From JANWKA01 sp035533815 (GTDB lineage: Bacteria > Bacteroidota > Bacteroidia > Chitinophagales > Chitinophagaceae): a stretch of DNA of 33,174 nucleotides. A program made the position numbers and the translations under genes. Below the pieces are notes generated by a model. It worked only from the letters and a program-made list of their open reading frames with translations. It searched no databases and was not told where the DNA came from. Position 1 is the first letter of the stretch; every line of letters starts with the position of its first letter. This document shows positions 8,548 to 15,408 of this stretch, piece after piece. The stretch spans positions 1 through 33,174 of the forward strand of contig DATLTB010000106.1 of assembly GCA_035533815.1 (NCBI GenBank), given 5' to 3'.

Positions 8548-9192
8548 ATGAAAAAACTGCTCCTTTTCACCCTGAGTTTTTGCCTATCCCTCATTGGGGT
8601 GGTAAAGCTATCCGCCCAAACCAAGAAAGTTTACATCAATCCTGCATTCAAAACCCTGTCGCAACATGAAAAAACTTTAGCCATTATCCCTTTTGATGCT
8701 GTCATCAAGCTACGTCGGAAGGAAATGGCCAAATATACCACTGCGCAAATCACTGATATGGAAATGAAAGAGGGAAAAGAAGTGCAAAATTCGCTGCATA
8801 ATTATTTACTGGAAAAAAAGCTGACCATCTCCATACAGTCTATTAAAAAGACAAATGCCCTGCTGCGGCATGGCAGGATAAATCCGGATTCCATGCAATC
8901 CTATACCACCCAGCAGCTTTGTCAAATCCTGGGCGTGGACGGTATCATTTCCGGGAGCATCAAGAGCAATATACCCAGTTCCCAGGGTGCTTATATTACC
9001 CTGGGAGTGCTGGCTGGTTCTCACAGGGCCGGCAATTCCGGAAAATGCTCCATCAGCGTCAATGACAGCCAAAAAGGAAAACTGGTCTGGAAATATAAGA
9101 AAACCATTTACAGGGGCCTGGGTAGTGATTCCAATACGATCATCAATTCCCTGATGAGAAAAGCATCTCGGGAATTCCCATATAACAGTTAA
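8548..9192 (+). CDS. secreted protein of unknown function, possibly CsgG/TolB N-terminal-like
   Basis: The protein has 214 residues and starts with a clear signal peptide (MKKLLLFTLSFCLSLIGVVKLSAQ). The segment HEKTLAIIPFDAVIKL, then LLEKKLTISIQ and QLCQILGVDGIISGSI, matches the alternating strand/helix pattern of CsgG-, GNA1162- and TolB-N-like lipoprotein domains, where the protein is assembled from an xIAVLPF strand, a helix and a (G)VDxIIxGxI strand. No lipobox Cys follows the signal peptide, so it is probably soluble in the periplasm. It stands alone: divergent from the TapB-like gene to the left, with a separate gene to the right. No function can be assigned. Confidence 0.65.
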   Translation: MKKLLLFTLSFCLSLIGVVKLSAQTKKVYINPAFKTLSQHEKTLAIIPFDAVIKLRRKEMAKYTTAQITDMEMKEGKEVQNSLHNYLLEKKLTISIQSIKKTNALLRHGRINPDSMQSYTTQQLCQILGVDGIISGSIKSNIPSSQGAYITLGVLAGSHRAGNSGKCSISVNDSQKGKLVWKYKKTIYRGLGSDSNTIINSLMRKASREFPYNS

Positions 9193-9376
9193 GTCTTTTT
9201 TATTCCCTGGAACCGGGACAATATCTGTTATCCGGTTTTCTGCTGTGGAATTAAGGCAAACTTCCCTAAAATATGATATTTTGGTTCTTTTAACATTTAG
9301 CCTGCCGGGATTTCAATATTCCTTCAGCATTGAAAAGTAGCTTGCGGTCATTGTCAAACAATTAAATTAAACCGCA

Positions 9377-9817
9377 ATGAAAAACATTTTTTATCTGTGT
9401 TTGAGCCTGCTGCTCTGCAGCGTAGCTTCAACAGCCCAAAAAATTTCCGGTCAAATTATTCCGGCTGCAGTGATCACTGCATTATCCCATCAATTCCCAA
9501 AGGCTAAACATGTGAGCTGGGAAAGGGAGAACGGGAATTATGAAGCCAACTGGGGCGGAAAATCCGGAGAGGATAATTCCGTTCAGTTTAGTCCGAAAGG
9601 AACTTATGTGGAAATGGAGCAGGCCATTTCGGTTCATTCCCTGCCCGCCAAGGTCATCCAGTACGTGCATATGCACCATAAAGGAATGGCCATCCATGAA
9701 GCTGCCCGGACAACGGATTCCGCTGGCAAAGTAACCTACGAAGCCGAAGTTTCCGGTAAAGACCTGATTTTTGATTCATCCGGCAATTTCCTCAGCACGG
9801 AAAGCGGGACTGATTAA
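9377..9817 (+). CDS. secreted PepSY-like (BLIP-like) domain protein
   Basis: The protein has 146 residues with a signal peptide (MKNIFYLCLSLLLCSVASTAQ). The mature part carries two copies of the PepSY-like pattern of Bacteroidota: residues around VITALSHQFPKAKHVSWER then NYEANWGGK, and a second weaker unit SLPAKVIQYVHMHHKG ending in YEAEVSGKDLIFDSSGNFLS. The pattern of a helix followed by an E-x-N or Y-E-A-E strand and D-x-x-G turn is that of the DUF2874/PepSY-like family. Such proteins are small periplasmic or exported beta/alpha domains of uncertain role. A strong intrinsic terminator lies 21 bases beyond the stop, so the gene is probably a single-gene unit or the end of a short one. Confidence 0.8.
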   Translation: MKNIFYLCLSLLLCSVASTAQKISGQIIPAAVITALSHQFPKAKHVSWERENGNYEANWGGKSGEDNSVQFSPKGTYVEMEQAISVHSLPAKVIQYVHMHHKGMAIHEAARTTDSAGKVTYEAEVSGKDLIFDSSGNFLSTESGTD

Positions 9818-9838
9818 GGCAAATCGTTTTTAATTTCG

Positions 9839-9878
9839 GGCAGGTCATTGTTTCAAAGAAGCAATGACCTGCCTTTTA
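9839..9878 (+). terminator. intrinsic terminator of the PepSY-like gene
   Basis: A perfect 12-bp stem GGCAGGTCATTG (9839-9850) pairs with CAATGACCTGCC (9862-9873) across an 11-nt loop and is followed by TTTTA. It lies 21 bases after the stop at 9817. Confidence 0.85.
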
Positions 9879-10168
9879 TAATGCATTCATCAGCATAGAA
9901 TGGTCAGACCAAATCATCGAATGACAAATCCGAATTACTTTCATCTTTTTCGGAATTGAGTTCCCTGAACAGGATGAAATCGGGGGTCAACATTAATATT
10001 TGATTTCATTTTATTTTATTTTATAAAAGAAAATACCGAAATTATTTTTTTCATCCTATCGGCGAGTTATTCCGTTACTGATCTGCCTTTATCAAAACTC
10101 CTGTCCGAACCCGAAACTAAATAATAGCATTGTGCCTGCCTTCAATGGTATTACATTCAGATAAAATG
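9879..10168. other. AT-rich intergenic region, nothing recognised
   Basis: Between the terminator and the 3' end of the RES toxin gene there is no credible open frame, RNA gene or repeat. The stretch around 9990-10050 is very rich in A and T. Confidence 0.5.
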
Positions 10169-10627
10169 TTAATTAAGCCTTTGATCCAGTGTGTAAGGCT
10201 TCGCGGAGATAACTTTCACAAGGTCGTTGTATGCAGGATACATCGGATTGAGCAAAATGTTATATTCATCCGGATTTACAGAAGATCGGACCTTTATGGC
10301 CAAATACTGATTACCCCTGATCAGTTTGTCTCCTAATCCCTTTAATGCAATATTTTCGGGCTGTCTCCAATTCTTTGGGAGGTCTTCGTCAGGAAACTGA
10401 TATATGGGAGCCGTATCATCAATTTCAATTCGCATAATAAACATTCGGGGCGGCAACTCCGATTCATCGAAATGTACCAGGCTCTCTAATAGTGCCAGGG
10501 AACTGTTGATACTTGTATATAGTAGAAAGATTCCTGGGTTGTTCCAGCGACCCCCGTCAATAAAGGCGCCTCTGCCACTCAGATCCTTGGTTCTTGCTTC
10601 AGATTTTACTATTCTGTAGACAACCAT
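10169..10627 (-). CDS. RES domain toxin
   Basis: From the ATG at 10627 the protein has 152 residues. RES toxins are ADP-ribosyltransferase-like enzymes that deplete cellular NAD+. The three namesake residues are present: Arg in MVVYRIVK near the start, Glu in SLALLESLVHF, and Ser in KVRSSVNPDEYN, along with the invariant GGRWNNPG and the closing NILLNP. A longer form from a TTG at 10660 is possible, but the ATG begins one base after the antitoxin stop (TGA-T-ATG on the minus strand), suggesting translational coupling, and MVVYRIV is the usual family N-terminus. It is encoded second in an antitoxin-toxin operon and should be transcribed from the promoter in front of the antitoxin gene. Confidence 0.88.
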   Translation of the reverse strand: MVVYRIVKSEARTKDLSGRGAFIDGGRWNNPGIFLLYTSINSSLALLESLVHFDESELPPRMFIMRIEIDDTAPIYQFPDEDLPKNWRQPENIALKGLGDKLIRGNQYLAIKVRSSVNPDEYNILLNPMYPAYNDLVKVISAKPYTLDQRLN

Positions 10628-10628
10628 A

Positions 10629-11159
10629 TCAGGAATATACTCCTTCTTCGATACGTCCAAGAATTTGATTTACTAATTTGATCCCCGTGGAAGTATCCAG
10701 AAGATCATAAGGTTTAGCTCCCTTTAAAGCCCGGTTTTCCTTTTTAAGCCATCGATTTAAGCGGTCTTCGTCCTCAAATACGCCTAGGCCCTTTGCAATT
10801 GTATCCGCTAATTCATATGCATGAGAGGAAACAGGGGTGTCTAATAGATCAACTCTATTTTTACGTGTAAGCGTTTTATAGGATAAGTTTAAGAGAATCG
10901 CCATTTTTGTCATGGGAATATCCATCACCTGGGCAAGAAAATCAATAGACAGTTTCGGAACACCCTTTCTCACTGCCCCATAAAATTCCAAAGTTGTTTT
11001 CGGCTTATGGGTCATAAAATGCCGTCCTCCCAACAATTTCCAGGTCATTTCCGCATGGGATAACCTTCTAGTAAGCCCTAGTTCTATGTGATGTGAACCT
11101 AGGGCTACCGCCTTTTCACCTTTAACAACACCGGTTTTAGATTTTATAGAATTTGCCAT
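10629..11159 (-). CDS. Xre/MbcA/ParS-type antitoxin (DUF2384) paired with RES toxin
   Basis: From the ATG at 11159 the protein has 176 residues. It shows the two-part layout of this family: an N-terminal Xre-like DNA-binding segment (the SIDFLAQVMDIPMTKMAILL to YKTLTRK region) and a C-terminal toxin-binding segment with ELADTIAKGLGVFEDEDRLN, RWLKKENRALKGAKPYDLLD and TGIKLVNQILGRIEEGVYS. It neutralises the RES toxin and is expected to repress its own operon. The frame is open to a possible start at 11198, but that would place the promoter and its palindromes inside the coding region; starting at 11159 puts them directly upstream, so it is preferred. No Shine-Dalgarno sequence is visible. Confidence 0.87.
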   Translation of the reverse strand: MANSIKSKTGVVKGEKAVALGSHHIELGLTRRLSHAEMTWKLLGGRHFMTHKPKTTLEFYGAVRKGVPKLSIDFLAQVMDIPMTKMAILLNLSYKTLTRKNRVDLLDTPVSSHAYELADTIAKGLGVFEDEDRLNRWLKKENRALKGAKPYDLLDTSTGIKLVNQILGRIEEGVYS

Positions 11160-11161
11160 AT

Positions 11162-11206
11162 GGGTAAATATACCCAAATATAGGGGTAAAATATCCACTA
11201 TGCAAA
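11162..11206 (-). promoter_or_regulatory. promoter and overlapping palindromic operator of the RES/Xre operon
   Basis: On the minus strand a -33 element TTTG (complement of 11203-11206) is followed after exactly 20 nt by TATATTTG (complement of 11175-11182), an exact match to the Bacteroidota -7 element TAnnTTTG. Two palindromes overlap it: GGGTAAATATACCC at 11162-11175 and TACCC-N8-GGGTA at 11171-11188. The arrangement would let the antitoxin block RNA polymerase. The predicted transcript start is only about 10 nt ahead of the ATG at 11159, so the mRNA would have a very short leader. Confidence 0.7.
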
Positions 11207-11248
11207 TAAATCCCTTGTGTCAGATCTCCTGACCTAAGACCAATTAAT

Positions 11249-12076
11249 ATGGGAGAAGTGATGAGGACCTCGCAAAAGGAAAATGTGGTCATTTTCCGGA
11301 ATGCAGCTAAGACTATCCCTGTTCCCCCGGACACCCGAATGATCTCCGATTGTGCGAAGGTCTATGAAAAAGACGGCCTTGTCCAATAGATTGTCAGCGG
11401 GCTACCTGTATTTGCCCATGACAAAGATGACCTGAAGGCATTCCGCCATTTTACCAGCAACCTGTTTCACCAAACCCTGTGCAGTAAGGTGGACATCGAA
11501 TGATATTTCCAAGTGAGCGAAGACAACGAAAACTGGTAATACCGGAAACTCGTGAAGAAGGGAGAGATTAGGTTTTCCGGACCGACAATCGCAAAGGGAC
11601 AGCCCATAAGATATTCGGGGAAAGGAAGGACCGCATCCAGCGCAACAAATAAGGGTCAACGTATTCACAGCATTGCAAAACAGGAGAAGTGCAGGAATCT
11701 TCCATCCGCTTGTAGTATCCTGCAAGGCTATCTAAAATAAAACTCCGGTTGAATCGACTTACCAGGGGGCAGGCCATACCCTTAACGACTGTAACTGCCA
11801 GGATATAGCAACCCCACCGGACCTAGCTACTACCCAAGATGAAGGCACCCCCTTAACGACCGTAATGGTCAGGATGTGGCAGCTCCGCTGGTCATAGCCA
11901 CTACCCGATTTGTAGATCGCCGCAACTCAGCTATGGCAGGAGATGAACCCCAGGTGAAGTTTGAATCCCATCAGGGGGTCATGGAAGCCGGCTTGCTATT
12001 CCCGTTACCGGCTTTGCAGAGTGTAGGATTGCTCAAGACCTCAGATCTATTTCAGCTCCCTGCCGATCATTCTTGA
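11249..12076 (+). pseudogene. decayed transposase-like gene with internal 71-bp tandem repeat
   Basis: Starting from an ATG at 11249 the frame is broken by three stops (TAG 11387, TGA 11501, TAA 11537), yet the peptide between them is coherent: GLPVFAHDKDDLKAFRHFTS, NLFHQTLCSKVDIE and YFQVSEDN, which suggests a helix-turn-helix region. Coding then moves through other frames: TDNRKGTAHKIFGERKDRIQ, then IHSIAKQEK, and from 11876 a clean stretch with GVMEAGLLFPLPALQSVGLL and KTSDLFQLPADHS, ending at a TGA (12074-12076). I take this as the N-terminal half of a transposase-like protein of the kind seen in Bacteroidota and Planctomycetes, from memory and without a search. The C-terminal half is missing. 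At least two frameshifts and three stops make it non-functional. Confidence 0.6.
11781..11921 (+). repeat. imperfect 71-bp tandem duplication inside the transposase-like remnant
   Basis: Copy 1 (11781-11851) and copy 2 (11852-11921) both begin CTTAACGAC and share GTAA, CAGGAT, TAG/GGC and CTACCC blocks at a 71-base offset. An intact 24-codon peptide repeat would need 72, so one base has probably been lost. In the matching frames both copies encode a peptide of the form LxxxNxQDxAxPxxxATT. Confidence 0.65.
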
Positions 12077-12214
12077 ATCAGTATTTGCAAAGGCTTCAGT
12101 CTTCCACATTGCCTTCCGCCCAAAACGCAAGCGGACACGGATGTCATTCATTTAATAGCTCAACTGACTTGGAATAGCATTTTTAAAATGACAAATCAAA
12201 ATCTAATTATTTCT
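12077..12214. other. spacer between transposase remnant and AbiE pair
   Basis: This short AT-rich stretch contains no recognised gene; only the probable AbiE promoter lies at its right end. Confidence 0.4.
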
Positions 12215-12222
12215 TAATTTTG
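12215..12222 (+). promoter_or_regulatory. probable -7 promoter element of the AbiE operon
   Basis: TAATTTTG matches TAnnTTTG exactly and lies 28 bases before the AbiEi start. No good TTTG -33 element is seen at 19-21 nt upstream, so the call rests on the -7 element and position only. Confidence 0.4.
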
Positions 12223-12250
12223 TTATTTTTAACCTAGAAACGAAATAAAA

Positions 12251-12877
12251 ATGAATTACCTGACTTTCAGGGAAAACTTGCTTCCATTTGAAGTATTTTC
12301 AACCAGAGATGTGGCAAAGATCTTTCCTGACTTTGATTCCAGGAGGCTCTTTGAATGGAAGGATAAAAAATACCTGGTCAGACTGATCAATAAATGGTAT
12401 TTATTTGCTGAAGTACCGATAGATGATATGATTTTTGTCCGTATCAGCAACTGCCTTTGCAGACCTTCCTATGTTTCGTTGGAATCGGCCCTTTCCTATT
12501 ATCATCTTATCCCGGAAGGAGTATTCAGTTTGCAGGCAATGACCACATTAAAAACGATTTCATATACCACTCCGGTTGGGTTATTTCACTATCGCTCCAT
12601 AAAACCCGAATTTTTCTTTGGCTACCGGATATTATTTAAAAATAAACTTCCATTATTGATGGCTGAAGTTGAAAAAGCCATTCTGGATTATTTATATCTC
12701 CATTCCCATATTAAATCTGCCCAGGATCTGGAAGCAACCCGTTTCAATACTTCCATGATGAAGGAAATTGTAAACTGGAATAAATTGACTGATTACGCCA
12801 GTGTATTTAAAAGTTTCACACTGGATAAAAGAATTAAATACCTGAAAAAAATAATACTAAATGCTTACCCTTCCTGA
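12251..12877 (+). CDS. AbiEi-type antitoxin of a type IV toxin-antitoxin/abortive infection pair
   Basis: The protein has 208 residues. AbiEi antitoxins combine an N-terminal winged helix that binds the operon promoter with a C-terminal domain needed for antitoxicity. Here residues about 13-60 (VFSTRDVAKIFPDFDSRRLF, then KYLVRLINKWYLF) fit the winged helix, followed by the typical ISNCLCRPSYVSLESALSYY and LIPEGVFSLQAMTTLKT segments. AEVEKAILDYLYLHSH is a conserved C-terminal element of the family. It overlaps the toxin gene by 17 bases, indicating translational coupling. The pair is known to act in phage defence by abortive infection and in plasmid or island stabilisation; the antitoxin acts without direct contact with the toxin. 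Confidence 0.82.
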   Translation: MNYLTFRENLLPFEVFSTRDVAKIFPDFDSRRLFEWKDKKYLVRLINKWYLFAEVPIDDMIFVRISNCLCRPSYVSLESALSYYHLIPEGVFSLQAMTTLKTISYTTPVGLFHYRSIKPEFFFGYRILFKNKLPLLMAEVEKAILDYLYLHSHIKSAQDLEATRFNTSMMKEIVNWNKLTDYASVFKSFTLDKRIKYLKKIILNAYPS

Positions 12878-13643
12878 AATAGAAAAGAATTATCCTGTTA
12901 ATCTCCGGGGGTACAAGAGATTTCTACTCCGTGAATATTTGCAATGCAAGATTCTACAGATCATATTTGATAGTAAATATGCTGGCGAACTGATTTTTCT
13001 GGGCGGAACCTGTCTTCGCATTGTTCATGGCAACCAAAGATTTTCTGAGGATCTGGTTTTTGATCATTTTCAGCTAAAGGAGAATGTATTTGATAACATT
13101 TCAAATCTAATTGTAAAAAAAATTGAAATTGAGGGTTATGTCGTAGAAATGAAAACTGAATTTAAGGACGCTTACTATTGCTATATCCGCTTTCCAAAGA
13201 TTTTATATCAGGAAGGCATGTCCGGATATCAGGAGGAAAAAATGCTGATCCAGCTGGATACAGAACCACAGGGCATTGATTTCAAACCAGTAGGTCATAT
13301 TTTGAATCGCTTCGATATATTCACTCAAATCAACATTACTCCCCTGGATATATTATTGGCCCAAAAATTTTACGCTATTCTTAACAGGAACCGGAATAAA
13401 GGAAGAGATTTTTTTGATGTGATCTTTATTCTGTCCATGATAGATTCTCCAAACTATGATTACCTACAACGGAAAGCAAATATTCAAGATGCCAGGGAGT
13501 TGAAAGCCCAAGTGCTGGATAAATGCAGCAAAATAGATATGAAAGAAATGGCAAAGGATGTTCAGCCTTTCTTATTTGATCCGGATGGGGTGAAAAAAAT
13601 ATTATCTTTTATTGAATATATCAAACAAGCAAAATTAATATAA
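12861..13643 (+). CDS. AbiEii/AbiGii-type nucleotidyltransferase toxin with altered active site
   Basis: The protein has 260 residues. AbiEii toxins are DNA polymerase beta-like nucleotidyltransferases. Motif I is present as FLGGTCLRIVHGNQRFSEDL, the third carboxylate strand as MLIQLDTEP, and the C-terminal family block as LLAQKFYAILNRNRNKGRDF followed by FDVIFIL. The oddity is in the DxD pair that binds the catalytic metal: the family sequence SEDLDF reads SEDLVF here, because the codon at the second Asp is GTT instead of GAT. The gene is otherwise complete and overlaps the antitoxin gene. The toxin may therefore be inactive or weakened, or may represent a variant with a different activity. 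Confidence 0.82.
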   Translation: MLTLPEIEKNYPVNLRGYKRFLLREYLQCKILQIIFDSKYAGELIFLGGTCLRIVHGNQRFSEDLVFDHFQLKENVFDNISNLIVKKIEIEGYVVEMKTEFKDAYYCYIRFPKILYQEGMSGYQEEKMLIQLDTEPQGIDFKPVGHILNRFDIFTQINITPLDILLAQKFYAILNRNRNKGRDFFDVIFILSMIDSPNYDYLQRKANIQDARELKAQVLDKCSKIDMKEMAKDVQPFLFDPDGVKKILSFIEYIKQAKLI

Positions 13644-13950
13644 AGGAAGATTCACTTACCCAAAACGACTCTATAGTGGATCCCTTGATTCAAAAAAGGA
13701 TTTCGGCTTGGAGATCAGTAAAAGCCTTGCATTCCAAGACTTTTATCCGGCGTTATCCGTATCGAAAAGTTTTCAAACCATTTTATAGATTTAAGACGAC
13801 TGGCTGCGATAGTAGCGTGATGACCTATATCTAGAAATTATCTACAAAGATACACGCTACTACGAATTTCTAGATATTACCAGAGGTGCGAACTTTTATC
13901 ATTCTGTAAGTGAAATCGCCTAAATTGGCTGGATATAAGCTGCCTGAAAC
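13644..13950. other. non-coding stretch holding interlocked inverted repeats
   Basis: About 307 bases lie between the AbiE toxin and the MORN-repeat remnant. No open frame is convincing. The only clear structure is the pair of interlocked inverted repeats at 13810-13877. Confidence 0.55.
13810..13877. repeat. two interlocked inverted repeats (order A-B-A'-B')
   Basis: Arm A TAGTAGCGTG (13810-13819) has its exact reverse complement CACGCTACTA at 13853-13862. Arm B ATATCTAGAAATT (13827-13839) has its exact reverse complement AATTTCTAGATAT at 13865-13877. The arms alternate, so the two stems either exclude each other or form a pseudoknot. The spacers are 7, 13 and 2 nt. Confidence 0.8.
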
Positions 13951-14232
13951 TTATTCACTGATTCTTTCCGAATTACGATATTCTTCAATCCTTAATAAAC
14001 TTCCATTTGGATTATAAATATGCAATGTGCCATTACCTTCATTCAATGTCCCTTTTTCAACCGGATCACCATCGCTACCGTGATTGAATAATAATGTATA
14101 CGGCATACCGTTTCTATAAATACGCTCGCTCCATAGTTTTCCATTTTGATGGTAAAAGGTCATTAGTCCCTCGTATTGACCATTCTTATAATGAGCAATT
14201 CGTATAATCATGCCATTCTTATAAATGCCCAC
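13951..14232 (-). pseudogene. truncated MORN-variant repeat protein (YwqK-like)
   Basis: About 93 residues remain. Repeats of the type YKNGxxxxxxxYxNG are seen: IYKNGMIIRIAHYKNGQYEG, then FYHQNGKLWSERIYRNG and HIYNPNGSLLRIEEYRN. This is the MORN-variant pattern found in Bacteroidota proteins often annotated as YwqK-family antitoxins, though an antitoxin function is poorly supported. The only available start is a GTG at 14232. The repeat reading continues a few codons further upstream (DGVGIYKNG) until a stop at about 14257, and there is no signal peptide, which full-length members usually have. It is therefore most likely the 3' end of a longer gene cut by a rearrangement near 14240. Confidence 0.6.
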
Positions 14233-14241
14233 ACCATCGCA

Positions 14242-14322
14242 AATACCGAACGCTCGTCATGCGAGTGAATATCCATCTGATTTTAACTCTTGAGAAAAAT
14301 TAATGTAAATTCGCTCGGTATT
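14242..14322. repeat. imperfect inverted repeat at the junction between the MORN and PIN remnants
   Basis: AATACCGAACG (14242-14252) pairs with CGCTCGGTATT (14312-14322) at 10 of 11 positions. The left arm lies just where the MORN-repeat coding ends and the right arm about 24 bases before the PIN remnant, so it may mark a recombination junction. Confidence 0.45.
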
Positions 14323-14345
14323 AAACGGACGGCTTGAAATAACGA

Positions 14346-14797
14346 ATTTATATTGATACTTCAGTGGTGGTGGTTACTTTGACGAAGAATTTAAAAATGC
14401 AACACGTTTATTATTTGACAGACTTGAAAAAAGTGAAATTATTTTTGTGGTTTCTGATGTACTTGACCTTGAATTATTAAACGCCCCTAAAATAGTTAGA
14501 GAATTATTATACAATTATTCGACAGACAAATTTCAAAGGGTTGAACTGACCGAAGAAGTTATTATTCTTGCAAACAAATATATTTTGGAGAAAGTGGTTG
14601 GACAAATAAGCTTGGAAGATTGCAGACATATTTCATTAGCAACAATTAACCGTGTAGACGTTTTAGCGAGTTGGAATTTTAAACACATTGTTAACCTGGA
14701 CAAAATAAAAGGTTACAATTCAGTAAACCTCAAATTGGGTTATCCGATGATAGAAATAAGAAGTCCAAAAGATTTAATTAATTATGGAAATGATTAA
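14346..14797 (+). pseudogene. PIN-domain toxin with frameshift at the active-site start
   Basis: The reading frame at 14346 gives IYIDTSV, the first strand of a PIN domain with its catalytic Asp, then runs into a GTGGTGGTGG stretch. One base later in frame the family sequence continues as GGYFDEEFKNATRLLFDRLE, then VSDVLDLELLNAPKIVRELL, ISLEDCRHISLATINRVDVL with the second acidic cluster, and ASWNFKHIVNLDKIKG to the end at 14797. One base has been lost around 14364-14375, probably by slippage in the GTG run. No ATG precedes IYIDTSV either; a TAA sits two codons before it. PIN toxins of this type are Mg-dependent RNases of type II toxin-antitoxin pairs. The part after the shift could only be translated from a GTG at 14447, without the first catalytic Asp. 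Confidence 0.75.
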
Positions 14798-14945
14798 AAA
14801 AGAAAAGAAAATTGACGCAGTAAAATTGATGCGTGAAATTAGAGACAAAATAAGTTTGGAAACCAAGGGCATGACCTTAGCTGAATTGAAATTATTTATT
14901 CAAAATCGTATCAAGGAAAGCAAGTTCAAACCCGTGGGTAAATAA
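14784..14945 (+). CDS. small antitoxin-like protein paired with the PIN remnant
   Basis: This 53-residue frame starts MEMIKKEKKIDAVKLMREIR and continues with ISLETKGMTLAELKLFIQNR before ending at TAA 14943-14945. The pattern (D)AVxxMRxIRDKI-x-ETKGMTxxE resembles the short antitoxin partners encoded next to PIN toxins in cyanobacteria and Bacteroidota. It overlaps the 3' end of the PIN gene by 14 bases, so it belonged to the same operon in toxin-first order. A start at the second ATG (14790) is equally possible. The gene itself is intact although its partner is broken. The assignment rests on pattern and position only. Confidence 0.6.
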   Translation: MEMIKKEKKIDAVKLMREIRDKISLETKGMTLAELKLFIQNRIKESKFKPVGK

Positions 14946-15282
14946 TGTATGAACGCACAATATTTGTATTTGCAATGTAAGCCTTCGGTGTAGTGCTTGG
15001 TAGGATAGCTTTTTGTAAATTTGAACTTTAGTGCTTCGTAGCAAGTGAAGTAGTAAAAATCTTTGCCTGATCAGACCAGTAAACCGTTATCCCTCAATAT
15101 CTACATATTTAAAATGAATTCACGATGATACGACTTATTCCATATCATATTAGAAACGAGTCGTAAAGACTAAATTTTGAGAAATCCATACAGAATTGAG
15201 ATAGATATATAATTGACCCTAATATTGCCTCCTAAAAAAAATATCGTAACAGATTGATTTACAATAGTGTATTAAAAGAATG
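14946..15282. other. AT-rich spacer, nothing recognised
   Basis: No open frame or RNA gene is supported between the antitoxin and tRNA-Gln(CTG). A weak 7-bp inverted repeat (TACGACT...AGTCGTA, about 15127-15167) is the only structure seen; it is too weak to call a tRNA terminator. Confidence 0.45.
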
Positions 15283-15353
15283 TTGCCCGATCAGGATTCG
15301 AACCCGAACATACAGAGCCAGAATCTGTCGTACTACCATTATACTATCGGGCA
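15283..15353 (-). tRNA. tRNA-Gln (anticodon CTG)
   Basis: The minus strand folds as a cloverleaf: 7-bp acceptor stem TGCCCGA/TCGGGCA with discriminator A, D arm GTAT-AATGGTA-GTAC, anticodon stem ACAGA/TCTGT with loop TTCTGGC giving anticodon CTG, and T arm TCGGG-TTCGAAT-CCTGA with one G-U pair. The 3' CCA is not encoded. It reads CAG codons. Confidence 0.93.
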
Positions 15354-15400
15354 ATGTAAATTTTCATTCCCTGTTGATTACTGTTTAAAAATTCAAGGGG

Positions 15401-15408
15401 CAAAGATA
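15401..15408 (-). promoter_or_regulatory. probable promoter -7 element of tRNA-Gln(CTG)
   Basis: The minus strand reads TATCTTTG here, an exact TAnnTTTG match about 48 bases before the tRNA 5' end. The -33 region is poor. Confidence 0.4.

Noticed and set aside
14242..14322. Integron attC-like cassette site
   Set aside because: The inverted repeat is imperfect and lacks recognisable R-box core sites, and no integron integrase gene is present.
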